Positions 35,993 to 43,323 of a DNA stretch of 64,000 bases are shown piece after piece. Every line of letters starts with the position of its first letter. Position 1 is the first letter of the stretch. Location of the stretch: assembly GCA_030684515.1 (NCBI GenBank), contig JAUXVJ010000002.1, forward strand, positions 186,001 to 250,000, given 5' to 3'. Under the pieces are notes generated by a model. It was not told the DNA's origin. It was given only the letters and a program-made list of their open reading frames with translations, and did not search any database. Both the position numbers and the translations under genes were made by a program. The stretch is from Actinomycetota bacterium. GTDB taxonomy: Bacteria > Actinomycetota > Actinomycetes > S36-B12.

Positions 35993-36357
35993 GGGGGTGA
36001 CAGGTTTCGACGGACAGATGTTTTGACCGGTGAAGCGTGTCGAGAATCAAGGTGATCTCGTTAAGAATCCTTGAAAAATATAACTGCCAATAAAACGCAG
36101 TCTGCAGACGCTTACGCCCTCGCGGCATAAGTACATATCTGCCGTCAGCCCGATGTGTCCCCGAATCGGATGCTGACGTCGCTAGGGGACTCACCAAATG
36201 TGCCGGTCACGGGTGCAGGAGGAAAGCCAAACAGTGACTGGACCGCCCGGAGTAGTGCCGCACGAAGCACCGGGGTCAAGACAGCGATAGCGCGGCTACA
36301 CACGTAGAAGAACGGAAAGGGCCTGCCTGGACCCGGGTTCGATTCCCGGCACCTCCA
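35993..36357 (+). ncRNA. ssrA: transfer-messenger RNA (tmRNA)
   Basis: About 365 nt. The 5' end GGGGGTGACAGGTTTCGACGG pairs, in its first 7 nt, with CACCTCC at 36350-36356; the T-arm is GGGTTCGATTCCCGG. The tag reading frame runs from GCC at 36086 to TAA at 36128 and encodes ANKTQSADAYALAA, a 14-residue degradation tag with the actinobacterial YALAA end. The encoded 3' end reads A-C-A-A after the acceptor stem, so the CCA is not encoded and must be added. A TACAAC hexamer 7 nt upstream of the 5' end is a candidate -10. Confidence 0.95.
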
Positions 36358-36400
36358 CAAAGGCTTGCTCGCACTCCGGTGTTGGGTATGCCGACAATTG

Positions 36401-36430
36401 CCCGCCAAGGGTTTGCTCTTGGCGGGTTTT
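36401..36430 (+). terminator. rho-independent terminator after ssrA
   Basis: 9-bp stem CCCGCCAAG (36401-36409) with CTTGGCGGG (36418-36426), 8-nt loop, then TTTT. Confidence 0.88.
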
Positions 36431-36771
36431 GTCACGTCTAGGGGTTGAATTCCGTTCACGACCACGACCACGAGAACGTGAGGCGCGAGTTGCTCGTGGT
36501 GAGCAATTCACGCGGCCCGATGCGTCAGCAGTCGGCCTCGATAATTGTCGAGTTCAGGGCGGCCCGACCCTCCGGATATGGAATTCGACCCATTCTGATA
36601 CGCCTTCTCGTCAGATCAAGACGAATAGGGCATTCAGCGGCTATCTCTCGGCAGATCGTCAACTACGGCTCTCGATCGCGTCAGCCAAGCTCGCTAGGAC
36701 GTCCGTACATGCAATTGCTTTGCCGGCGTTCACCGTGCGAGTCGCTGCCTCAGCGCGAATGGGTCAGGCAG
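36431..36771. other. 341-bp gap downstream of ssrA with no convincing gene
   Basis: Open frames on the plus strand run through this stretch into the next (minus-strand) gene and have no ribosome-binding site or recognisable sequence. I see no direct copy of the ssrA 3' end, no integrase and no tRNA. It may be a decayed remnant, since ssrA is a common integration site, but there is no direct evidence. Confidence 0.5.
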
Positions 36772-37302
36772 TTACGGGGTTCGAGCGGCCTCTTGGTCCA
36801 CGCCTTCATCGAGGTGATCGGCGGACATCATCATCAGTTCGAGCAGCGCCTTGACGTCCAGATTGCCCAGGCGCTTGGCCTCGAGCTCCAAGCTGGAGTT
36901 CGTCTCGGTGTCGGTCAGGGTGATGTTCAGAGTGACGACGGTCTGCTGGAGTTCTACGTGCAGGGTGCGACGCTCGAACTTGATCATCGGCTGGAGCTTG
37001 TCCCAACCGCCGAAGTCGCTCTGCTTGTCACGGCCTAGGACGTAGACCGTCGTCGGTGAGATGGCCAGCACGAAGGACTGAGGGAGCTCCTTGAGGTTGG
37101 AGAAGATCTTGCCGCCCGCGTAGGCGCCAGCCATGGCGGCCACGCCTTGGAAGTCGCTGCCGAATCCAATGGCGCTTCCGGCGGCGATACCTACGGCTGC
37201 GGCCTTCGTCACTCCGCGTGGATAGACGAGGGCCACATCGAGGATCTCGTCGTTGGGGATGAGGGCCTGGACTGCTGCACGGGCCTTGTCTTCACGGGAC
37301 AT
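36772..37302 (-). CDS. unknown protein with a central glycine zipper
   Basis: 176 residues from ATG at 37302 (GGAGAG upstream; TAAGTT at 37339-37334 is a candidate -10). No family recognised. Residues about 29-66 are small-residue rich (GVTKAAAVGIAAGSAIGFG...AGAYAGG), like a glycine-zipper segment that could insert in a membrane. The rest is beta-rich with an SPTTVYVLGRD segment, reminiscent of PH-like/YokE-type domains that follow such segments, and a C-terminal helix. Distinct composition from the neighbouring housekeeping genes. Confidence 0.6.
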   Translation of the reverse strand: MSREDKARAAVQALIPNDEILDVALVYPRGVTKAAAVGIAAGSAIGFGSDFQGVAAMAGAYAGGKIFSNLKELPQSFVLAISPTTVYVLGRDKQSDFGGWDKLQPMIKFERRTLHVELQQTVVTLNITLTDTETNSSLELEAKRLGNLDVKALLELMMMSADHLDEGVDQEAARTP

Positions 37303-37336
37303 GGGCTCTCCGATCTGGGCTGAGGGTGGGCCAAAC

Positions 37337-38083
37337 TTAGGCCACGGGGTCGCCCTCGGCGACCACGGACCCGCTCGGAGCGCATCCGTGCGCACATATT
37401 CCCCGGTACCTGTACCCGCACCCCTGAATGGGACACCGTCGACTAGACGTCGGCCTGGCTGAACTCCTACTTGGAGAACTGAAGACGTTCGCAACCTCTT
37501 CTTTCAGATCCACCGATCGCAGCTGTGTCAGGGCCACGCGGGCATCATCCACACCCTCGAACAGGCGGATTCCTGAGCCGAACAGCACAGGTGACAGCGC
37601 AATTGAGAACTCGTCTACCGAGCCCGCGTTGAGGTACTCCAAGATTGATTCGCCGCCACCCGCGACGCGGACGTCCCGATCGCCTGCGGCCTCGCGAGCC
37701 TGATTGAGGGTGCTCTCAATGCCGTCGTTGACGAAATGGTAGGTGGTCCCACCCGCTCGCTCCCAAGGGTCACGCTTCTCGTGCGTCAAAACAAAGACCG
37801 GCGTGTGGAACGGCGCATCCCCAGGCCAGGAGTGCTCGCCAGTTTCGAACATGCGCTTGCCCATCACGCTTGCGCCGGTGCGCTCAAATGTCTCCTGAGC
37901 GATGTTGTTGTCGAGCCCTTCCTCGCCGCCTTCGCCCAACTTGAGGTTCTCTCGGAAGAACTTCTGCGGGAATGCCCACTGCTGCAATTCCATCCACTGC
38001 TGTCCCATCAATTCGTGGGGGGACTCAGGGGCGATAAAGCCGTCAAGTGACATCGAAACGCTGAAGAACACCTTTGCGCTCAT
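37337..38083 (-). CDS. dihydrofolate reductase family protein (RibD C-terminal domain type), C-terminus possibly frameshifted
   Basis: 248 residues. Begins with VFFSVSMSLDGFIAPE, the start of the RibD_C/YwjB-type DHFR-like family, and contains MGKRMFETGEHSW, TPVFVLTHEKR, VRVAGGGESI and a VLFGSGIRLFEGV segment. Probably an NADPH-dependent reductase; the substrate is unknown. After QLRSVD the last 45 or so residues are Ser/Arg rich and unlike the family. In the +1-shifted frame the sequence would continue SERRGCERLQFSK and stop at 37467, closer to the normal length and end. The ATG at 38083 overlaps the TGA of the AHSA1 gene. Confidence 0.78.
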   Translation of the reverse strand: MSAKVFFSVSMSLDGFIAPESPHELMGQQWMELQQWAFPQKFFRENLKLGEGGEEGLDNNIAQETFERTGASVMGKRMFETGEHSWPGDAPFHTPVFVLTHEKRDPWERAGGTTYHFVNDGIESTLNQAREAAGDRDVRVAGGGESILEYLNAGSVDEFSIALSPVLFGSGIRLFEGVDDARVALTQLRSVDLKEEVANVFSSPSRSSARPTSSRRCPIQGCGYRYRGICAHGCAPSGSVVAEGDPVA

Positions 38084-38589
38084 CAGTCCTCAACTCCCTC
38101 GCGGATCATGTGGGTGACGTAGGCATCCAGATTGGCCAGAGTCTGCTGGCCTCCTTCGACTGCGTGGTACTTCTCGACGGCCTCGTCGCGCAGCTCCTTG
38201 GTTGGGAACACTGTGCGCATTTCGATATGCGTCGCCTCACCGTCGGGTGTGAACGTCAGAACCGACACGAATGCGTTCGGGTCGTCGCGGTACTCGCCGT
38301 GCAGCATCTCGATCCGCTCCGGCCGCTTGATCAGAGTCCAGGAGATCCACTCCTGATAGTCAGTCCCGTCCGGTCCGTGCATGACGAACTCCCACTCCGA
38401 GCCGACACGGAAATCAAATGCCCGTGTGGTGGTGGTGAAGCCCTCCGGTCCCCACCATTGCGAAAGGTGCCGAACCTCAGTGAACGCCTCGAACACCAGA
38501 TCGCAAGGGGCGTTGATAATCCGGGAGATGACAAGCTCGCGGTCGGTCGTGTCTTCCTGCACTGTCGTGTCACGTTCTGGGGATGCCAT
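38083..38589 (-). CDS. SRPBCC/AHSA1 domain protein
   Basis: 168 residues with the Aha1-like opening RIINAPCDLVFEAFTEVRHL, then WWGPEGFTTTT and EFVMHGPDG. A START-like small-molecule-binding fold. Lies between an ArsR repressor and a DHFR-like reductase, a trio widely found in Actinobacteria and thought to be a self-regulated operon. Starts 3 bp after the ArsR stop. Confidence 0.88.
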   Translation of the reverse strand: MASPERDTTVQEDTTDRELVISRIINAPCDLVFEAFTEVRHLSQWWGPEGFTTTTRAFDFRVGSEWEFVMHGPDGTDYQEWISWTLIKRPERIEMLHGEYRDDPNAFVSVLTFTPDGEATHIEMRTVFPTKELRDEAVEKYHAVEGGQQTLANLDAYVTHMIREGVED

Positions 38590-38592
38590 CTG

Positions 38593-38934
38593 TCACGGCT
38601 CCTTGCTTGGCTGCTTGAGTTCCTGCACGTACGCGTCCAACTGGTCCAAACTCTCGTTCCAGAACTGCTCGAATCCGCCAGTCCACTCGTGAACCGGTTG
38701 CATACCGCGGGCGTTCAGCCCGTAGAGGCGCTGCTTGCCTGCCTTGCGGTCGTGCACGAGCCCGACCTCTTTGAGTACCCGCAGGTGTTTGGATGCCCCA
38801 GGTTGCGTCAGCCCGAGCTCCAAGGCCAGCTCGGTGACCGGTCGCTCGCCTGTGCGCAGCAACGCCAGAATCTGTCGGCGCTGCGGCTCGGCGATCGCGT
38901 TGAAGACGTCCGAAGTCGTAGCCGCCCGTGCCAT
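38593..38934 (-). CDS. ArsR family transcriptional regulator
   Basis: 113 residues from ATG at 38934. Winged helix-turn-helix: DVFNAIAEPQRRQILALL, then PVTELALELGLTQPGASKHLRVLKEVGLV, quoted in part. There are no cysteine pairs or other typical metal-binding motif, so it is of the metal-independent ArsR type found with AHSA1 genes. The start is supported by a TATGAT -10 7 nt upstream; longer in-frame starts would lie across that promoter. A palindrome next to the -10 is the likely operator. Confidence 0.88.
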   Translation of the reverse strand: MARAATTSDVFNAIAEPQRRQILALLRTGERPVTELALELGLTQPGASKHLRVLKEVGLVHDRKAGKQRLYGLNARGMQPVHEWTGGFEQFWNESLDQLDAYVQELKQPSKEP

Positions 38935-38941
38935 GGGCGAA

Positions 38942-38959
38942 ATCATATGCCGATATCGG
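38942..38959 (-). promoter_or_regulatory. arsR-operon -10 and adjacent palindrome
   Basis: TATGAT (minus strand, 38947-38942) is 7 nt from the ArsR ATG, giving a leaderless mRNA. CCGATATCGG (38950-38959), a perfect 10-bp palindrome, touches its upstream side, where bound repressor would block RNA polymerase. Confidence 0.5.
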
Positions 38960-39066
38960 AATGTGTCAAAGGCGAACGAGCTCTTGCATGCCACCACCAA
39001 TGTTTGAGCCGGCCAGCAGCGAGTCGAATCTGAAATTCAGAGTCCTTGTCAGCACAATCGGCGCCT

Positions 39067-39549
39067 ATGGAGACCCTGGCCGCATTTCATATTGCCTTCA
39101 TCGTCCTGCCATTCCTGATGGCGTTGCTGCTTCGCCGGCACACGCAGCCATATGTCACTCGCTTGTTTGACTCCTTCTTGTTCATCGGAGTCGGCGTGCA
39201 GGGCATTCTGGACGGCCTGCAGCAGATGACCGGTGGGGAAGAGGTAGCGCAGTATGTGGGCTGGGCCTACAGCCCCTTTGTCGGTGAATTGGGAACGATG
39301 AATTTTGCGTTCGGAGTGCTGGGGCTGATCGCTCCCTGGGCCAGTCGCGGATGGAAGATCGCCACTGCCTTGGGCTACGGCATGTTCCTTGCCTGGGCTG
39401 CAGTAGGACACATCTCGGACGCGATTTCCGGTGACGACTCAATTGGCAATATCGGTCCCACGTTGTGGTCAGACGTTGTGATTGCCGCAGCATTGCTCGT
39501 GCTGGGACTCCTCACACGTGATCGCGAGCGCCCACATCATGCACGGTAG
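39067..39549 (+). CDS. four-helix membrane protein (DUF6790-like)
   Basis: 160 residues from the ATG at 39067 (a TTG at 39046 is possible). Four predicted membrane helices at about 4-24, 35-52, 85-108 and 135-155. Contains DSFLFIGVGVQGILDG and the EVAQYVGWAYSPFVGELG segment, which I associate with DUF6790. Function unknown. Its end overlaps the convergent Ig-like gene by 13 bp. Confidence 0.7.
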   Translation: METLAAFHIAFIVLPFLMALLLRRHTQPYVTRLFDSFLFIGVGVQGILDGLQQMTGGEEVAQYVGWAYSPFVGELGTMNFAFGVLGLIAPWASRGWKIATALGYGMFLAWAAVGHISDAISGDDSIGNIGPTLWSDVVIAAALLVLGLLTRDRERPHHAR

Positions 39550-41090
39550 GTGAAGTACTGATTGAGCTTCAACCACGACTGAGGGATGCCAGCAGCGCGC
39601 GCTGCGATTGTGCAGCTGCCGTGCTTGCGCACGATGAAGACCACAGCGCCGAGTGGAGTTGTCTGGATCCGGCATCGAGAGATGCCTGAAGTGACAACCC
39701 AGGAGACTGGCTGCCCGGTGTTGGTGACCAAGCCTGGGTCTGCGAGGCGGTACCAGCGCTTGTATGCCAAGCGGCTGAAGCCGGGCGCCTTGGGCTGGAT
39801 GGTCTGGATGCCGGCTGCCAGAGCAATGGTGTTGCTCTGCACTGCCGGGCGGAAGCTGCCATTGCCGGTTGTCGTGGCGTTGAGGGCACATGTTCCGGCA
39901 CCGGCTTTTGCCTGGATCGTGGTCCCGCTGAGCGTGCAGGACCCGGCAATGCCGAGCGTGACGGGCAGCCCAGAGGTCGCGCGGGCGCTGAGGGTGACTG
40001 ATCTGCCGTTGCGCAGTACAAATCCGGCTCCGGGCGCCCATGCGGTGCTGGAACCTGATGGAGTCAGGGTGATGCGATCGCTCTGGGCTGGCTGCCCGAT
40101 GACGATGGTCTGCGAGGCAGTGCCGTCAACGGTCGCACCCGTCCTTGAGTAATTGGCCTTGAGGGTGACCGTGCCCGATCCCGCAGGTGTCCATGTCGTC
40201 GAGGCTCTTCCGTTGCTCAGGGAGCGGACGTCAATCACTGTCGTGCCGATGTAGAAGGTCACGGTTCCCGTTGACGTCTCCGGGCTCACACCAACGGAGA
40301 TCGGAATGGCGGTGCCAGCAACTCCACTTGTCGCTGCAGTCAGCGTGACATTGGATCCTGAAGTCGACACCGCAGTCGATGTCGTGGCGCTAGCTGAGGC
40401 CAGAGTGTTGGAGTCCGGCGTGTAGCTGGCTTTGAGGCCGAAGGTCTGAGCTGTGCTCGGCAGTTGGATGCTGATCGTCGCCTTGCCCTGGCTTGACAGT
40501 GCCTTGGTCTCGATCGGTGTGCCATCACTTGTCTGGAAGGTGACGGTTCCTGCAGGTACATAGGAGCCCGATGTCTTGACGGTTGCGGTGTAGTCCTGCA
40601 CCGAGGAGGTCTTGGCCATCGCGGGACCTTCGACCACCGTCGTTGTTGCTGCCTTCGCGATGCTCACTGTCACAGCGTTGGACGTGACAGTCTCGCTTCC
40701 ATCAGTAGCCCGGTAGACCGAGTAGAGAGCAGCGGAGCCTGCCGCGACGGGAGTCCACGTGACTGGGTCAGAAACACCCTTGCTCGAAACCGAAGTCGAG
40801 CCGATGAGGGTGCCGGAGTTCAAGAAGTAGGAGAGCAGACCTGGCGGAATGTCAGAGGCGCCATCGGCGACCGAAGCCTTCAACGGAATGCCAAAACCAA
40901 CTGTGCCGCCGCTTGGCTGGAAAGTGATCGTTGTTGCGGCACTGGCTGCGGGAGCCAGCGTGACGGCACCAGTGGCGATTGTGGCCACGGCAACTGCTCC
41001 GGCTACCGCGCGCACGACGCGTGTGCGCAAAGTGCCGTTCGCCGCCGAAGAATTGTGCGGTTGCCGATCTGCATCGAGGAGTGCGTTCAT
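39537..41090 (-). CDS. secreted protein with bacterial Ig-like repeats
   Basis: 517 residues from ATG at 41090, chosen because TATGGT sits 6 nt upstream (41102-41097). A 25-residue charged N-terminus precedes a signal-like helix (about 27-50, cleavage near APAASAA). Then three to four Ig-like repeats (about 52-350) with the recurring pattern P-A-G-T-V-T-F-x-x-x-x-x-x-I and W-T-P-x-G-x-G. The last 120 residues have paired cysteines and a C-terminal basic domain (RHGSCTIAARAAG) without an LPxTG anchor. Likely a surface or matrix protein, perhaps an adhesin; not proven. Confidence 0.8.
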   Translation of the reverse strand: MNALLDADRQPHNSSAANGTLRTRVVRAVAGAVAVATIATGAVTLAPAASAATTITFQPSGGTVGFGIPLKASVADGASDIPPGLLSYFLNSGTLIGSTSVSSKGVSDPVTWTPVAAGSAALYSVYRATDGSETVTSNAVTVSIAKAATTTVVEGPAMAKTSSVQDYTATVKTSGSYVPAGTVTFQTSDGTPIETKALSSQGKATISIQLPSTAQTFGLKASYTPDSNTLASASATTSTAVSTSGSNVTLTAATSGVAGTAIPISVGVSPETSTGTVTFYIGTTVIDVRSLSNGRASTTWTPAGSGTVTLKANYSRTGATVDGTASQTIVIGQPAQSDRITLTPSGSSTAWAPGAGFVLRNGRSVTLSARATSGLPVTLGIAGSCTLSGTTIQAKAGAGTCALNATTTGNGSFRPAVQSNTIALAAGIQTIQPKAPGFSRLAYKRWYRLADPGLVTNTGQPVSWVVTSGISRCRIQTTPLGAVVFIVRKHGSCTIAARAAGIPQSWLKLNQYFTYRA

Positions 41091-41096
41091 GGCTGC

Positions 41097-41102
41097 ACCA
41101 TA
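41097..41102 (-). promoter_or_regulatory. -10 element of the Ig-like gene, leaderless
   Basis: TATGGT on the minus strand, 6 nt before the ATG at 41090. Confidence 0.4.
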
Positions 41103-41374
41103 AGCGCGCAAATCGGACTCAACTGCTTTCGTGATCAGATCTTTATAAAGCACACACTCGCCAACCTTGCCCTCACCAGAATTTTGCGACTTTGCAAAAG
41201 CATTGGTATGTAAGGACTATTGGCTGTGAAGAGGTTACGACCGCTCGAGTTTGTGGAAAGAACTCGTATTCAGATTCACAGGATTCTCTAAGGATTGCCA
41301 GCAACAACTGCCAACTCAATTCGCATGCCGCCGCAACTCCGTAGCGCTTGCAAACTGGCCGTGCGGGCCGGACC

Positions 41375-41380
41375 TACTCT
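41375..41380 (+). promoter_or_regulatory. -10 element of the methyltransferase gene, leaderless
   Basis: TACTCT, 6 nt, then ATG at 41387. The rest of the 41103-41374 gap shows no gene. Confidence 0.5.
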
Positions 41381-41386
41381 TGACGC

Positions 41387-41983
41387 ATGAAGTCCTCGCC
41401 GCGGTGGTTCACGGATACACCTGAGGGAAATTCGCAGCGCTATGTCGAGCGCTTTCGCCAGCTTGTCGCAAGCGGTGCCGATCTCGATGGTGAGGCACGG
41501 CTCATCGATGCGATGGTCAGTCGCAACTCTCGCATTCTTGACGCGGGCTGCGGTTCGGGTCGAACTTCAGCCGCTTTGTTCGCCCGAGGCCACTTCGTGG
41601 TTGGCGTCGATATCGATTCGACTCTGGTGGCTGCCGCCCGCCAGGATCATGCGGGACCAAACTGGGTAATGGCTGATCTCGTGGATTTTGATTTGCCCGC
41701 AGCTGGCCACGTCGAGCCATTCGACATGATCGTCTCGGCGGGCAATGTTCTGTCCTATGTCGAAGTAGGTACAGAAGTTCGAGTGCTTGAACGATTCCGG
41801 GCGCACCTGGCGCCTGCAGGTCGGGTGGTCGTCGGCTTTCAGACTGAGCGGTACGCAGTTGCAGACTTTGACGAGCATGTCGTTCAAGCAGGACTTGTGC
41901 TTGAGCAGCGGTTTTCGACGTGGGATCTGCAACCTTGGAACGAACATGCCGACTTCGCGGTCTCAGTCCTGCGTCATTCCTGA
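41387..41983 (+). CDS. class I SAM-dependent methyltransferase
   Basis: 198 residues. SAM-binding motif ILDAGCGSGRTSAALFARG (about 50-68), acidic loop VGVDIDSTLV, MADLVDFDLP and a post-motif IVSAGNVLSYV. The substrate is unknown. No partner gene overlaps; the VOC gene follows after 99 bp with its own ribosome-binding site. Confidence 0.88.
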   Translation: MKSSPRWFTDTPEGNSQRYVERFRQLVASGADLDGEARLIDAMVSRNSRILDAGCGSGRTSAALFARGHFVVGVDIDSTLVAAARQDHAGPNWVMADLVDFDLPAAGHVEPFDMIVSAGNVLSYVEVGTEVRVLERFRAHLAPAGRVVVGFQTERYAVADFDEHVVQAGLVLEQRFSTWDLQPWNEHADFAVSVLRHS

Positions 41984-42082
41984 GTGGTCTTGCGCATTGG
42001 ATCTTGGGCCTCCGAGGGCCGCGGCATTGCTACGGTTGAGGCTTGAACGTCTGAAGTCTTCGACGCAGAATCAGGAGCACCC

Positions 42083-42550
42083 ATGGAGGTCAAGGAACTC
42101 GGTCATCTCGTCCTGTACGTGAGTGATTTGGATGCATCGGCTCACTTCTATGGCGAAGTACTGGGTTGGCGGATGATCTTTGGTGGCGAGCGCGAGGGAG
42201 TTCGCTTTTCGGCGGCTGCTTTCTCTGCGCCCTCCAACCGCACTCATCACGAGTTGCTCTTGATTGAAGTAGGCAAGGATTCGGCGGCCATCCCTGCCGG
42301 TCGCAGGGTTGGGATGTATCACTTCGGGCTCAAAGTCGGTGACACCGACGACGACTTACGGGCTGCGCTGGCCACGTTGAAGGAGCACAACGTGCAAATC
42401 GTTGGGGCTAGTGATCACACTGTGACGCACAGCCTTTATGTGCTGGATCCAGATGGGAACGAAGTCGAGCTCTACATTGATGTTGCAGGTATCGATTGGA
42501 AGAGCGATCCCTCTTTGGCCATGGCAGGAATCAAGCCGCTAGTCCTGTGA
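42083..42550 (+). CDS. VOC family protein (glyoxalase/dioxygenase superfamily)
   Basis: 155 residues, two beta-alpha-beta-beta-beta modules. LGHLVLYVSDLDASAHFYGEVLGW at the start, HHELLLIEV, GMYHFGLKV and HSLYVLDPDGNEVELY. Metal ligands His (about 7), Glu or His in the middle (HHELLL) and Glu near 133 are all present. Could be a ring-cleaving dioxygenase or glyoxalase-like enzyme. ATG with AGGAG upstream. Confidence 0.88.
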   Translation: MEVKELGHLVLYVSDLDASAHFYGEVLGWRMIFGGEREGVRFSAAAFSAPSNRTHHELLLIEVGKDSAAIPAGRRVGMYHFGLKVGDTDDDLRAALATLKEHNVQIVGASDHTVTHSLYVLDPDGNEVELYIDVAGIDWKSDPSLAMAGIKPLVL

Positions 42551-42579
42551 CCCTCCATTAGTTCGTCGCTGCTGCGCGC

Positions 42580-42585
42580 TACGTT
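42580..42585 (+). promoter_or_regulatory. -10 element of the channel gene, leaderless
   Basis: TACGTT, 6 nt, then ATG at 42592. Confidence 0.5.
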
Positions 42586-42591
42586 TCTGCT

Positions 42592-43323
42592 ATGGAGGTT
42601 AAGCGTCGCCGTTTCGCCTTGTTCGACGATGCGTCGCCCCAACTCGACCGATTCGGACTCCTGCTGGTTCTGGTCGTTGCATCGATCGTCATGCTGTCGC
42701 TCGTTGATCTTTACCATCCGGCCGATGCCCTCCCCGAGCGACTGGTTCCTGTCGGGGCCACGGTACTTGTCGGAGCAACCTTGCTTCTGGCAGCTCGAGC
42801 GTCGGGGGTGGCCAAACGCTGGCAGCGCATAGGCGAAGTGGCCGTCGGAATCGGCATTGCCTCGCTTGCCATAGTCGCGCTGTTCAGCAACTCGTCGGGA
42901 CCGGACCTGAACGAGGATTCCACAGCTCCCGTGTTGATGATGCTCCTGGCAGTTCTCACCCCATTGGTGGTCGTACGTCGATTGATCCAGCACAGACGGG
43001 TTTCGCGTGGCACCATGTTCGGCGCTATCTCGGCGTATCTCTTGTTGCCGATTGCCTTCTTCTACTTGTTTATCTCTGTCAACGCGTTTCAAAGCCAGCC
43101 GTTCTTCGGCGTTGAACAGCCATCTCAGGTGTACATGTACTTCAGCCTGACTTCGCTGACCACACTTGGCTACGGCGACTACACAGCGCAAACAGATCTC
43201 GGCCGACTGCTGAGCACAGGTGAGGCGATGATTGGCCAGATCTATCTCGTTGCATTCGTCGCAATGCTGGTCGGACTCTTTGCCGCACAGTGGCGAGAGT
43301 CACGAGCAGGCGATCAGTCTTGA
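42592..43323 (+). CDS. potassium channel family membrane protein
   Basis: 243 residues. Several membrane helices (about 20-40, 45-65, 80-100, 110-130, 145-165) then a pore loop with the K+ selectivity filter TTLGYGDY (about 190-197) and a final helix (215-238). The TxGYGD motif is intact. No cytosolic RCK domain. Its 3' end overlaps the large fusion gene, so the two are probably co-expressed. Confidence 0.87.
   Translation: MEVKRRRFALFDDASPQLDRFGLLLVLVVASIVMLSLVDLYHPADALPERLVPVGATVLVGATLLLAARASGVAKRWQRIGEVAVGIGIASLAIVALFSNSSGPDLNEDSTAPVLMMLLAVLTPLVVVRRLIQHRRVSRGTMFGAISAYLLLPIAFFYLFISVNAFQSQPFFGVEQPSQVYMYFSLTSLTTLGYGDYTAQTDLGRLLSTGEAMIGQIYLVAFVAMLVGLFAAQWRESRAGDQS

Noticed and set aside
36445-37038. 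Plus-strand ORF of 197 codons after ssrA
   Set aside because: It reads through the antisense of the glycine-zipper gene; its sequence mirrors that gene and has no ribosome-binding site or recognisable domain.
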